Shown here: positions 55,456-64,000 of the stretch, piece after piece
How positions within the stretch are numbered: the first letter of the stretch is position 1
Layout of the letters: every line of letters starts with the position of its first letter
From: Acinetobacter defluvii
Lineage (GTDB): Bacteria; Pseudomonadota; Gammaproteobacteria; Pseudomonadales; Moraxellaceae
Assembly (NCBI RefSeq): GCF_001704615.3
Contig: NZ_CP029397.2
Span: 1,364,001-1,428,000 of the forward strand
Length of the DNA: 64,000 nt
Reading direction: 5' to 3'
Translations under genes and position numbers: made by a program
The notes under the pieces: model-generated
Databases searched by the model: none
What the model was told of the DNA's origin: nothing
Seen by the model: the letters and a program-made list of their open reading frames with translations, nothing else

Positions 55456-55632
55456 GAATATTGAGCTCAATATCGCTTAAATAAAATTTCCCAGCGTTAT
55501 CCCAAGATATATCCACAGATTTTGTGGATTTATTTAAAATTTAACGTATTGAAATATAATTTAATATTCTATTTTTGCTGATTTTTTGAGCTTTATTTTT
55601 AAGTCTATATACATTTATCCATAACCAGAGAA

Positions 55633-57006
55633 TTATTTCTTTTCATCTATATTTTCAGAAATAATAGCTTTTAAACCGTGTGGAAAATTATGCTCAAAAG
55701 TAATGTTGTGAGCATTTTTATTGAGCAGAATGTTGACCAAAGCCAAACCTAAGCCATGACCTGTATTTTGTGCAGATTTACGCCAGAAACGTTTAGTCAA
55801 TAGTTGCAGATCTGTGGCATTTAAACCTACACCATTATCCTGAATAATCAAATGATTCTTCTGCATAAAAACCTCAATAGCTGTATAAGATTGTGCATGT
55901 AAAAAGACATTTTCAATCAAATTTTTTAATACAATATACAAAGTAGAGGCAGGCAGTTTCAGTATGGAAAGACTATTCCAATCTATCTGCAAGCAGGTAT
56001 TTTCTATCGAATATGTATGTTTTAATTCTTGAATAACCTGTTTTAACACCTCTGCAACATCTGCATTTTCACAGTGTACCGTGTTGTGTAATTCAGTCTT
56101 ACTCAATAACAGCAATTGTTCCAAGAGCTGTTGATAACGTTGAACACTTTGATCGGCTTGTTGTAAGTTCAGTGTAAGTTTAGCGTGCTGTTCATCAGAT
56201 TGTTGCAACATCAGCAAACTAAGTTGTACATTGGTTTTAATGGCAGTCAAAGGGCTGCGTAACTCGTGAGCAGCAAAGGCACTAAAACTTTTTTCATTTT
56301 CAAGACTTTCATGTAAGTTTTGAATCAGTTCGATCAGGCTGTCGACAAAAGGTTGGATTTCAGTGGGAATATTTTGCGTTTTGAGTGCCAATAAATAACT
56401 CGCTGCTTCTGATAAACTCTGTTTTTTTTCTGTGACATCTTGTGCGATTTGATCCAAAGGTTGAAACTCAACCCGAATAATCCATAAAATTAGGAAGACA
56501 CATAAAATCAATGTGAAAATTAATGGGATTAGTACGGATTTTAAAATTTGTGCCAATAGCGTTGAACGTAATTCTAGTTTTTCAGCAGAAACGACCTGAA
56601 TCTGTCCTTTTTTTAAAGTATAACTACGCCATTCAATTCCATGATCAAGCCAAGTGCTAAAACCTGTATTTTGGTTACTTAAGTTATCGGGTGCATCTTG
56701 GGTACGTGCAATCACTTTTTGATCTGTGGAAATATGTGAACTAAAAAATGAAACTTCACATGCAATTAAGTTTTGGTTGGCATTTTCAGCATTTACAGAC
56801 TCTAGGACATCGGGTAAATCATGCACAGGTAAGTGCCGAATTAAACGATAAACCATGTGTGCAGAAGCAGAAAGACGCTCATCTAGGGTCTGTTGTAATT
56901 GTTTTTGTAAATCATAATATAGCCAGCAAAAAACCATCGACCAAAGTAAGATGAAAATTACCAATAAGGTCGAAACTAAACGCCATTTTAAACTATAGCT
57001 TTTCAT
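55633..57006 (-). CDS. Two-component sensor histidine kinase (QseC/PmrB-like)
   Basis: A 457-residue inner-membrane sensor. Helix 1 (about 10-30) and helix 2 (about 155-178) flank a periplasmic domain of about 125 residues. The phospho-acceptor His is in FAAHELRSPLTAIKTNVQL, the N box in LKNLIENVFLHA and the G boxes in IQDNGVGLN and GHGLGLALV. It overlaps the upstream response-regulator gene by 4 bp. The pair is divergent from dsbD, matching a P. aeruginosa arrangement (PA2476-PA2480), so periplasmic redox state is a plausible signal. Confidence 0.92.
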   Translation of the reverse strand: MKSYSLKWRLVSTLLVIFILLWSMVFCWLYYDLQKQLQQTLDERLSASAHMVYRLIRHLPVHDLPDVLESVNAENANQNLIACEVSFFSSHISTDQKVIARTQDAPDNLSNQNTGFSTWLDHGIEWRSYTLKKGQIQVVSAEKLELRSTLLAQILKSVLIPLIFTLILCVFLILWIIRVEFQPLDQIAQDVTEKKQSLSEAASYLLALKTQNIPTEIQPFVDSLIELIQNLHESLENEKSFSAFAAHELRSPLTAIKTNVQLSLLMLQQSDEQHAKLTLNLQQADQSVQRYQQLLEQLLLLSKTELHNTVHCENADVAEVLKQVIQELKHTYSIENTCLQIDWNSLSILKLPASTLYIVLKNLIENVFLHAQSYTAIEVFMQKNHLIIQDNGVGLNATDLQLLTKRFWRKSAQNTGHGLGLALVNILLNKNAHNITFEHNFPHGLKAIISENIDEKK

Positions 57007-57686
57007 GATTTTTCTTCTAGATGTTCAGTGGGCACTTTTAAAATGTAGCCAACACCACGCACCGTTTGTATTAAATCAGGATGGGTTTTTTGCCGTAAAT
57101 GGTGGATATGGACATTAATGGCATTACTTTCAATACTGTCTTGAAAACCATAGGTTTTATCAATTAATTGATCTGTTTTTAATACTTGATTTGGGTAGAG
57201 CATAAAGGTTTCAAGCAGGCTATATTCTCGGCGTGATAAATTCAAAACCTGTTGTTGATAGTAGGCTTGCTGGGTATCTTGATTAATTTCTAAATCTGCA
57301 ATGCTTAAAATATTAGAAGAATAACCCCGATGACGGCGAGTTAAGGCATGAATTCGTGCAATAAGTTCTGTTAAATCAAAAGGTTTGATTAAGTAATCGT
57401 CTGCACCAGCATTTAAAGCTTCGACACATTGTTGAGTTTGATTACGTGCGGTGAGGACGAGCACAGGCACATGCAGTTGATCTTTACGCCATGAAGCAAG
57501 TAGTTCTAAACCATCTTGATCAGGCAAACCTAAGTCAAGTAAACATAAATCCACCGCAGTTTTACGAATAAAATAATCCGCAGCTTGGGCTGTATTGACA
57601 TGCTCAATTGAAATATTTAAATAATCCAGCGCAGCCACGATACTTTGTGCAATATAAGGATCATCCTCCACCAACACGACAAACAT
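57003..57686 (-). CDS. OmpR/QseB/PmrA-family response regulator
   Basis: A 227-residue regulator. The receiver domain at 1-118 has acidic residues in VLVEDDPYI, the phospho-acceptor Asp in CLLDLGLPDQDG, the Thr in LVLTARN and the Lys in DYLIKPFDL. The winged-helix domain at 125-220 ends HLRQKTHPDLIQTVRGVGYI. Same operon as the sensor kinase. A PmrA/QseB-type direct repeat lies in the intergenic region toward dsbD, and probably also controls this gene. Confidence 0.94.
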   Translation of the reverse strand: MFVVLVEDDPYIAQSIVAALDYLNISIEHVNTAQAADYFIRKTAVDLCLLDLGLPDQDGLELLASWRKDQLHVPVLVLTARNQTQQCVEALNAGADDYLIKPFDLTELIARIHALTRRHRGYSSNILSIADLEINQDTQQAYYQQQVLNLSRREYSLLETFMLYPNQVLKTDQLIDKTYGFQDSIESNAINVHIHHLRQKTHPDLIQTVRGVGYILKVPTEHLEEKS

Positions 57687-57731
57687 AAATACTCCTCTGA
57701 TAATGTTGATATTTTACAAAGAAAAACAAGT

Positions 57732-57765
57732 CTTAATGTTCTCTTAACCCTTTTTCGATGATAAT
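57732..57765 (+). promoter_or_regulatory. PmrA/QseB-type direct repeat with -10 element before dsbD
   Basis: CTTAAT (57732-57737), GTTCT (57738-57742), CTTAAC (57743-57748) matches the known PmrA-family pattern YTTAAK-N5-YTTAAK except for one base in the second half. A GATAAT at 57760-57765 fits a -10, placing the repeat in the -35 region as in activated promoters. The dsbD start is about 30 bp further on. Confidence 0.6.
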
Positions 57766-57796
57766 GCATTCAGTCACATTATTTAGATTGATTAAT

Positions 57797-59749
57797 ATGT
57801 TTATCAAAACCTTAACAGGTGTCGTACTGAGCTTGGTTTCGACAGCTATTTTTGCCAATGAGGATTTTTTACCCCCAGATCAAGCTTTTAAATTTCAGGC
57901 ACATTCTATTTCTTCACAACAAGCTGAACTGAACTGGCAGGTTGCTCCACATTATTATTTATATCATGACCAATTTAAAGTTAGTGTAGCGCAAAAAGAG
58001 CTGGCACTAAAACTACCCAAAGGGCATGAAAAAGATGATCCAACCTTTGGTAAGACCAATGTGCATTATAATCAAGTCACAACAACGATTAACGTTAAAC
58101 CAAATCAAAAATATAATGTGCAATGGCAAGGCTGTTCTGAGGATGGTCTGTGCTATCCATTGCAACATATCACGATCCAAACTGATGCAGCAGGTTTATT
58201 GCCTCAACAGAAGTTAGCCAAAGTTGGACTAAATCCATCGGAAAAGCTATTGGAGAATAAGAGTAATGAAAATAATAACTTACTAAAAGATAAAGTTGTA
58301 GAAAACGCCACACTTGTTAAAGACAAGGAACCATCATCTGAATTAGATGAAGCAAAAAATCTAAATTCTGACATTACGCTTGCACAAGGGGAAACATCGG
58401 CAAGTCAAGTGCAAGCAATAGAACAAACATCTATTCGTACAGCACCCCAAGTGCCCGAGCAAACAAATCAATCCCTACAAAATGAGCTAAATAACGATCA
58501 GTTTTTCTTAAAATTATTGAGTCAGCAAAATATTTTCTTAAATATCTTGGTCTTTTTGGCATTGGGAATTTTACTGGCATTTTTGCCGTGTTCATTGCCT
58601 TTAATTCCGATTTTGTCTGGGATTTTAGTGCAACGTAGTAAGGGTTATAAAGCTGCTGCGATTGCATCTACTTTTGTGATCTGTATGGCTTTGGTCTATG
58701 GATTGATGGGCGTAGTGGTATCTCAGCTTGGTTTTGGGATTCAACGATGGTTTCAAAATCCAATATTTATCAGTATTTTTGCAATTTTATTTGTGGTGTT
58801 TGCTCTTAATTTATTTGGTTTGTATCAGATTTCTTTACCACGTGGACTACTACAAAGTTTAGATAAATTACAACAACGACAAAAAGGCGGAACGCTGGTC
58901 GGTGCAGGGATGATGGGTGCAATTTCTGCACTGATTGTTGGACCATGTATGAGTGCACCTTTGGCGGGAGCTTTGCTATATGTTTCGCATCTTGAGCAAC
59001 CGTTATTTGGTGGTTTTTATCTGTTTTTGCTTGGCTTAGGGATCGGGATTCCATTATTTGTTGCCAGTGTATTTGGTGCGAAATATTTACCAAAACCAGG
59101 TTTGTGGATGGATCGTCTGAAATTTAGTTTTGGATTTGTCATGTTGGCAATGGCGGTGTATTTTGCGCGCCCCTTACTGCCTATAAGCATTTATTATGTT
59201 TTATTTGCAGTTTTATTTTTTGCACTGGCAATCTATTTGATTGCGATTATTCGACATGTGGTGAATTTTTCTTATAAATTGTTGATTGTATTCATTGTTG
59301 TGGGTGTGATGAGTGCAGGTGTTTGGCAAACTCGTCAAGCACTTCAGCAGATGAACTCTGCAGAAAAAATAGCGCAATTACACCCTTGGATCAAGGTCAC
59401 TAACGCACAGCAACTTGAACAAGCATTGGCTAAAAACCCACAAAAATCAATCATTATTGATGTTTACGCAGACTGGTGTGTGGCATGTCAACCGATTGAA
59501 AAAGAAATCTTCCCTCGTGTAGATGTACAGGCAGCTGTGAAAGATGTGGTACGTATCAAACTAGATTTGACTCATCCTGAAGCATCTCAAGATGAATTGT
59601 TGAAAAAATGGCAAATCTTAGGTCCGCCGACTATGATCTTCCTTAATTCACAACAGCAAGAAATGCGTGATTTACGTTTAACTGGTACATTTACAGCACC
59701 ACAGTTTTTGCAAAAACTTGCGCAGTTAAAACAAGCGGGTGGACAATGA
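57797..59749 (+). CDS. dsbD: Thiol:disulfide interchange protein DsbD
   Basis: A 650-residue three-domain protein carrying electrons from cytoplasmic thioredoxin to periplasmic DsbC/DsbG-type isomerases. A signal peptide (MFIKTLTGVVLSLVSTAIFA) precedes the alpha domain, with its Cys pair in QGCSEDGLCYPLQ. A Gln/Asn/Lys-rich linker of about 90 residues follows. The membrane domain has eight helices with redox Cys in AFLPCSLPLIPIL and VGPCMSAPLAGAL. The gamma thioredoxin domain has ADWCVACQPIEKE. The start at 57797 is chosen for the signal peptide; an upstream ATG (57758) is in frame. Confidence 0.93.
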   Translation: MFIKTLTGVVLSLVSTAIFANEDFLPPDQAFKFQAHSISSQQAELNWQVAPHYYLYHDQFKVSVAQKELALKLPKGHEKDDPTFGKTNVHYNQVTTTINVKPNQKYNVQWQGCSEDGLCYPLQHITIQTDAAGLLPQQKLAKVGLNPSEKLLENKSNENNNLLKDKVVENATLVKDKEPSSELDEAKNLNSDITLAQGETSASQVQAIEQTSIRTAPQVPEQTNQSLQNELNNDQFFLKLLSQQNIFLNILVFLALGILLAFLPCSLPLIPILSGILVQRSKGYKAAAIASTFVICMALVYGLMGVVVSQLGFGIQRWFQNPIFISIFAILFVVFALNLFGLYQISLPRGLLQSLDKLQQRQKGGTLVGAGMMGAISALIVGPCMSAPLAGALLYVSHLEQPLFGGFYLFLLGLGIGIPLFVASVFGAKYLPKPGLWMDRLKFSFGFVMLAMAVYFARPLLPISIYYVLFAVLFFALAIYLIAIIRHVVNFSYKLLIVFIVVGVMSAGVWQTRQALQQMNSAEKIAQLHPWIKVTNAQQLEQALAKNPQKSIIIDVYADWCVACQPIEKEIFPRVDVQAAVKDVVRIKLDLTHPEASQDELLKKWQILGPPTMIFLNSQQQEMRDLRLTGTFTAPQFLQKLAQLKQAGGQ

Positions 59750-60585
59750 TTTCTAGTGAAGCGATCCATTTAGGTCCTTTTATGTTGCCATTTCCGTTGC
59801 TTTTGGTACTTTTCGGCTTGCTGATTGTTTATGCAGTCGGCAAGATCTTAGAGAAAAAGCAACAATGGTCAGTGCAAACTTGGCGCACTTTTTCTGATTC
59901 TTTATGGACGATGCTGTGGGTAGGGCTGGTTGCAGCACGATTGGTTTTTGTATTATTAAATTTAGATGTGTACTTGGCATCACCGATTGACATCATCAAA
60001 GTTCAAGACAAAGGCTTCCACCTATATGGTGGTGTGATTGCAGGTGTAGCATGGTTTTTGTGGAAAAATAGAACATTTAAGTTGGAAAATAAAGTCATTT
60101 TTGTGACTATTTTTACTTTAATCTGTGCATTGAGCTTAGGCTTAAGTCAGTGGCAGAAACCACAAAGTTTTTATCCCAATATGCAGTTTAATAACCTTGA
60201 GCAGCAACAAATTTCATTAAAACAATTTGTGGGTAAACCTACTGTCGTCAATCTTTGGGCAAGCTGGTGTCCGCCCTGTCATCGGGAAATGCCTGTTTTG
60301 GCACAAGCGCAAAATGATTTTAAACAAGTCAACTTTGTCATGTTAAATCAAGGTGAAGGTGTTGAAAAAGTTCAAGCTTATTTAAGTAAAAATCAATTTT
60401 CATTTCACAATGTTTTATTCGATACGCAAGGTGAACTTGCCAAAGAAATGAAAATGTTTGGTTTACCAAGTACGCTATTTTTTAATGCACAAGGACAATT
60501 GGTTGACAGACATATGGGCGAACTTTCTCCTGCGATGTTGCAACAATATTTAAAGAAAATTTCAAGTTCTGATCATTTAAAATAG
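59746..60585 (+). CDS. Lgt-like membrane segment fused to a TlpA/DsbE-type thioredoxin
   Basis: 279 residues. The N-terminal 135 have about four membrane helices resembling part of prolipoprotein diacylglyceryl transferase (GLVAARLVFVLLNLDVYLAS and HLYGGVIAGVAWFLW), but too short to be a full Lgt. The C-terminal 140 are a periplasmic thioredoxin fold with WASWCPPCHREMPVLA and the cis-Pro loop GLPSTLFFN. The start overlaps the dsbD stop (ATGA), so it is coupled to dsbD, which may reduce it. A likely Pseudomonas counterpart is PA2477. Confidence 0.85.
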   Translation: MISSEAIHLGPFMLPFPLLLVLFGLLIVYAVGKILEKKQQWSVQTWRTFSDSLWTMLWVGLVAARLVFVLLNLDVYLASPIDIIKVQDKGFHLYGGVIAGVAWFLWKNRTFKLENKVIFVTIFTLICALSLGLSQWQKPQSFYPNMQFNNLEQQQISLKQFVGKPTVVNLWASWCPPCHREMPVLAQAQNDFKQVNFVMLNQGEGVEKVQAYLSKNQFSFHNVLFDTQGELAKEMKMFGLPSTLFFNAQGQLVDRHMGELSPAMLQQYLKKISSSDHLK

Positions 60586-60593
60586 GTGAAATT

Positions 60594-61352
60594 ATGCAAA
60601 ATTTTCGTCATTCATCAAGAAAAATCGCTTTAACTTTATGTGTGTTAGGGAGTGTAAATTCAAGCTTTGCCTTGACACCACTACAACAGCAGATTGCCAA
60701 AGAAGGTTTTGAGTTTGTCAAAGAAATTCCTGCACCTGCCAATATGACCGGTTGGGCAGGGCACAAAGAGCAATATCCTGCAACCGTATTTATTTCCAAT
60801 GATCAAAAATATTACATCGTGGGCGATCTATATAATGCTAAAGGCGAAAATTTGTCGGTAGATGCCTTGAATACCCATGTCAAAAATGCAGTCTTGGATG
60901 ATGTCTGGAAATCACTGGAAAAGTCAACCTACATTCAAGATGGTAAAAAGGATGCAGCTCGTATCGTGTATGTATTCTCTGATCCAAACTGTCCGTATTG
61001 TCATCAATTTTGGCAAAAAGCACGTCCTTGGGTGGAGTCAGGTAAAGTTCAATTACGTCATATCCAAGTCGCTGTGATCCGTAAAGAAAGTCGTGGTCAA
61101 GTGGCAACTTTATTGACCTCTAAAAATCCTGAGCAAGTTTTTAGTCAATTGAATTTAAAATCTGGAGATCAGTCTTTAAAACCAATGCAAAATATTCCTG
61201 CTGATATTGCAGCAAAAATTGATGCCAACCAAGCGTTGATGGATAAATATGGATTTTTTGCAACGCCTGCAGTGATTTGGAAAAGTCAACAAGGTGAGTT
61301 TAAGTCTACGCAAGGTATGCCAAAAGATTTAAAAGAGGTATTTGAAAAATAG
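60594..61352 (+). CDS. dsbG: Thiol:disulfide interchange protein DsbG (DsbC/DsbG family)
   Basis: A 252-residue periplasmic isomerase or sulfenate reductase. The signal peptide ends near SSFA-LTP. An N-terminal dimerisation domain of about 75 residues is followed by a thioredoxin fold with FSDPNCPYCHQFWQKA (CPYC) and the cis-Pro segment GFFATPAVIW. It starts 8 bp after the TlpA-like gene. DsbD upstream is its expected reductant, so the three genes form a complete periplasmic reducing branch. Confidence 0.92.
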   Translation: MQNFRHSSRKIALTLCVLGSVNSSFALTPLQQQIAKEGFEFVKEIPAPANMTGWAGHKEQYPATVFISNDQKYYIVGDLYNAKGENLSVDALNTHVKNAVLDDVWKSLEKSTYIQDGKKDAARIVYVFSDPNCPYCHQFWQKARPWVESGKVQLRHIQVAVIRKESRGQVATLLTSKNPEQVFSQLNLKSGDQSLKPMQNIPADIAAKIDANQALMDKYGFFATPAVIWKSQQGEFKSTQGMPKDLKEVFEK

Positions 61353-61434
61353 TTTTTGAATGGAATATTGAATATTATGGTTATGTTTTAAAAAAAATGG
61401 TTTTCTGATTATTATTTTTAAATCATCGTTATTT

Positions 61435-61460
61435 AAAAAACCAGCCGTAGCTGGTTTTTT
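61435..61460. terminator. Bidirectional terminator between dsbG and the aminotransferase gene
   Basis: AAAAAACCAGC (61435-61445) pairs with GCTGGTTTTTT (61450-61460) around a CGTA loop, with T tracts on both strands, between converging genes. Confidence 0.92.
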
Positions 61461-61484
61461 AAATGATTCATATAAAAAACAAAC

Positions 61485-62690
61485 TTATGTTGTTTTTTTC
61501 ATCACTTCAGCAAAAGCATTGGCTACTGCGTCGATATTATTTAAGTTCAAACCTGCTGCGCACATACGACCGCTACGCACCAAATAAATAGCATATTGAT
61601 CTTTTAAGATATCGACTTGTTCCGCAGTTAAACCTGTGTAACTGAACATGCCTTGTTGTTTGACTAGATAACTAAAATCACGTTCAGGCAATGCAGTTTC
61701 AAGTTTGGTTTTCAGCAAATCACGCATTTTGATAATACGTTCGCGCATTTCTTGTAACTCAGCCTTCCAATTTTCAGCAAGTTTTTCATCATGTAATACT
61801 GTATCGACAATCAAAGCGCCTGTTGTTGCTGGGCTAGAGTAGATGCGGCGAACAGTTGCTTTTAACTGACCTAAAACTTTTTGTGCAGTTTCAGCATCAT
61901 CACAGACAAAACTTAAACCACCGACACGTTCACCGTAGAGTGAGAAAATTTTAGAGAAAGAATTACTGACAATAAAGTTCATACCTGACTTGTCTAAAGC
62001 CCGAATGGCATAAGCATCTTCTTCTAAACCTTGACCAAAACCTTGATAAGCAATGTCTAAGAATGGAATGAGATCACGAACTTTGAGCACCTCGATCACA
62101 CGATCCCATTCAGCAGGGGTTAAATCTGCACCTGTTGGATTGTGGCAGCATGGATGCAGTAATACGATGCCTTTTGCAGGAATCTTATTTAAATCCTCTA
62201 GCATTGCTTCGATGTTGACACCATTGGTCGCAGCATCGAAATAACGATAGAAATGAGCATTAATTCCAGCACCATTAAAGATCGCAATATGGTTGTCCCA
62301 AGTCGGTTGGCTCACCCAAATGTCAGATTCTGGGAAATATTTTTTTAAGAAGTCTGCGCCAACTTTTAATGCACCTGAGCCACCTAAAGTTTGAATCGTG
62401 ACTACACGACCATCTTTACGTGCCTGTGAATTTTCACCAAACACCAACGCTTGTGTCGCTAAATTATAGGTTTTAGAACCATCCATAGGTAAATAAAGTT
62501 TCACTTTATCATTGAGAGGTTCAATATTTTTAAGCGCAGTTTTAACTGCTTCTAACTGAGGCACAATACTGTCCTCATTATAATATAAACCGATACTTAA
62601 GTTTACTTTTTGCGCTCGTTCATCCTTACTATATTCTTCCATTAATGAAAGAATCGGGTCACCAGCATAAGGATCGACATGTTGAAACAT
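61485..62690 (-). CDS. tyrB: Aromatic amino acid / aspartate aminotransferase (TyrB type)
   Basis: A 401-residue class I PLP aminotransferase. The N-terminus [20 protein letters not shown] and [13 protein letters not shown] matches TyrB/AspC. The PLP lysine is in [35 protein letters not shown] and the substrate Arg region [13 protein letters not shown] are in place. It would make phenylalanine and tyrosine from phenylpyruvate and hydroxyphenylpyruvate, complementing pheA and tyrA elsewhere in the window. AspC-like specificity cannot be excluded. Monocistronic. Confidence 0.9.
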   Translation of the reverse strand: MFQHVDPYAGDPILSLMEEYSKDERAQKVNLSIGLYYNEDSIVPQLEAVKTALKNIEPLNDKVKLYLPMDGSKTYNLATQALVFGENSQARKDGRVVTIQTLGGSGALKVGADFLKKYFPESDIWVSQPTWDNHIAIFNGAGINAHFYRYFDAATNGVNIEAMLEDLNKIPAKGIVLLHPCCHNPTGADLTPAEWDRVIEVLKVRDLIPFLDIAYQGFGQGLEEDAYAIRALDKSGMNFIVSNSFSKIFSLYGERVGGLSFVCDDAETAQKVLGQLKATVRRIYSSPATTGALIVDTVLHDEKLAENWKAELQEMRERIIKMRDLLKTKLETALPERDFSYLVKQQGMFSYTGLTAEQVDILKDQYAIYLVRSGRMCAAGLNLNNIDAVANAFAEVMKKTT

Positions 62691-62975
62691 GATTGAAAGT
62701 CCTAAATCAAACGAAGTTATTGTGTCTAGCTAATATAAGCGATATTTGCGCTGACTCAAGAAAGGATTGCAGATAAATTCTTATGAATAGCTTAATTTTC
62801 ATTTATAAGAGCACAAATCAGTACATATGTGACACTTAGAAGGTCTAACAGATTAAACGGATAAATACTTTAAAATAAAGCAATAATACGAGAGAGATAC
62901 AATAAATTGTTGTTCAAATTCACAGATGTTGCGATGATAACTGTTCTTTGCAGTAATACATGATTTGGACGTTCT

Positions 62976-63740
62976 ATGTTATTAAATTATCAATTCCATC
63001 AACCGAAACACGATCAGCAAAAAATACCTCTGGTGCTTATACATGGTTTATTTGGTAGTTTGAGTAATTTAGGCGCAATTGCACGTGCTTTATACGAAAA
63101 ATATCCTGTGATTCAATTAGATGTACGTAACCACGGGCAGTCCCCTCATGCCGATGAAATGAATTATGACGTGATGGCGCAAGACATTTTAGAAACATTG
63201 GATCATTTGAATATTCAACAATTTTCAGTTATTGGGCATAGTATGGGCGGTAAAATTTCGATGAAATTGACCGAACTTGCGGCTGATCGTTTACAACAGT
63301 TAGTCATTTTAGATATAGCACCTTATGCTTATCAAGAAAATCACCATGATCAAATTTTTAAAGCATTATTCGCAGTCAAAGATGCCAATATAAGCAGTCG
63401 TAAAGAGGCGACTGAAATTATGCATAACTATTTAACAGAGGAAATGGTGATTCAATTTCTTTTAAAATCATTTAGTAAGGGACAGTGGTTATTTAATGTC
63501 GATGCATTATTTGCACATTATCATGATATTTTAGGATGGGTAGATATTAAACAATGGGAAAAGCCGACATTATTTATTCGTGGTGCAAAGTCACCATATA
63601 TTGGTAAAGATATATATTTAAACGCTATTCATTCACAGTTTGAAAAAGCAGATATACAAACAGTGGATAATGCAGGACATTGGTTACACGCAGAGCAGCC
63701 TGATCAAGTACTTAATCATATTTTTAAGTATTTAAAATAA
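62976..63740 (+). CDS. ybfF: Alpha/beta-fold hydrolase, YbfF-like esterase
   Basis: A 254-residue cytoplasmic hydrolase. The oxyanion block is LVLIHGLFGSLSNLGAIARA, followed by DVRNHGQSPHAD, the nucleophile elbow VIGHSMGGKISMKL and the catalytic His in DNAGHWLHAEQP. These match E. coli YbfF, an esterase with activity on acyl-CoA-type esters. The physiological substrate is unknown. A strong palindromic terminator lies 33 bp downstream. Confidence 0.9.
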   Translation: MLLNYQFHQPKHDQQKIPLVLIHGLFGSLSNLGAIARALYEKYPVIQLDVRNHGQSPHADEMNYDVMAQDILETLDHLNIQQFSVIGHSMGGKISMKLTELAADRLQQLVILDIAPYAYQENHHDQIFKALFAVKDANISSRKEATEIMHNYLTEEMVIQFLLKSFSKGQWLFNVDALFAHYHDILGWVDIKQWEKPTLFIRGAKSPYIGKDIYLNAIHSQFEKADIQTVDNAGHWLHAEQPDQVLNHIFKYLK

Positions 63741-63773
63741 AATAGTTTTTTGGTTAATATTGAGTAATATATC

Positions 63774-63816
63774 ACTTAAGTTATGTTTAATTATCGAAGA
63801 CATAACTTAAGTTTTT
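63774..63816 (+). terminator. Terminator after the YbfF-like gene
   Basis: The perfect 13-bp stem ACTTAAGTTATGT/ACATAACTTAAGT (63774-63786 with 63800-63812) is followed by TTTT. The remaining 185 bp to the window edge are AT-rich with no gene seen. Confidence 0.88.
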
Positions 63817-64000
63817 GTGTTTAATTTAAAATTAGAATTAGAAAAATATTTTTTATCGTATGGTAAAATGTGATATATTTGGTATAAGTTTATAGTTACC
63901 TACATTGTGTAGGCAAAATCAACTGTGTGAATGCGCTTAAAACAAGAAATGAGTATATACAAGTTTTTTAAATCTATTTATATTTAATATCGGTTGAATA

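Noticed and set aside
1..64000. CRISPR arrays, tRNA or rRNA genes, prophage and complete insertion sequences
   Set aside because: No regularly spaced direct repeats, no tRNA-like cloverleaf, no rRNA sequence and no transposase or phage structural frames were seen in the window.

Overview
The window is a chromosomal segment of a low-GC gammaproteobacterium, almost certainly Acinetobacter or a close Moraxellaceae relative. Evidence for this is the kdsD-kdsC-lptC-lptA-lptB order, the prephenate dehydrogenase/EPSP synthase fusion behind pheA, the AT-rich base composition, and the mix of type IV pilus, leucine-degradation and beta-oxidation genes. I cannot resolve the species. I saw no rRNA, tRNA, CRISPR array, insertion sequence or prophage. 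Most of the window is core metabolism with short accessory or decaying patches between blocks.

Layout. 1-927: the last nine codons of one Hint-type protein followed by a second Hint-type protein, the edge of a polymorphic-toxin-like tandem array. 1114-4582: Kdo synthesis and LPS export (kdsD, kdsC, lptC, lptA, lptB) closed by a strong terminator. 4670-9186: yigZ, a hexapeptide acyltransferase, a double-domain universal stress protein, an O-methyltransferase, an M15-like lipoprotein and a 7Fe ferredoxin. 9783-12935: ilvA, rpiA, a 106-bp imperfect palindromic repeat and a YgjP-type metallopeptidase. 13015-17592: lipocalin, a P-loop kinase-like protein, a secreted unknown, an acyl-CoA dehydrogenase, a broken small membrane-protein gene and a DJ-1/PfpI protein. 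17840-21211: pheA and the tyrA-aroA fusion. 21323-23542: a small unknown and an HD-domain/alpha-beta hydrolase pair. 23921-27787: MBOAT acyltransferase plus two SGNH proteins, which together resemble a peptidoglycan O-acetylation and de-O-acetylation set.

28498-40716 is a large catabolic block. A divergent TetR regulator and acyl-CoA ligase face a leftward leucine/isovalerate operon (liuA, liuB, liuC, liuD, HMG-CoA lyase). This continues into acetoacetate CoA-transferase and a short-chain fatty-acid transporter, so leucine would be taken to acetoacetate and then to acetoacetyl-CoA. 40816-51437 holds a methyltransferase, plsB, cysK, a solitary pilU, nitroreductase, an HpaI-type aldolase and several small secreted unknowns. 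50608-52308 is a YeeE/YedE pair with a Blh/ETHE1-like metallohydrolase (sulfide/persulfide handling).

52364-53210 holds a decayed MocR-type regulator and a 53-residue membrane ORF. Two DMT exporters follow (one YddG-like). At 55633-61352 a sensor kinase/response regulator pair diverges from dsbD, an Lgt-like/thioredoxin fusion and dsbG. A PmrA/QseB-type direct repeat sits in the -35 position in front of dsbD, suggesting that the two-component system controls periplasmic disulfide isomerisation. The window ends with a TyrB-type aminotransferase and a YbfF-type esterase. The items most worth follow-up are the Hint tandem with its lost nucleophile, the Dsb regulon, the O-acetylation cluster, small membrane ORFs found by hand, two pseudogenes and several unusual palindromes.
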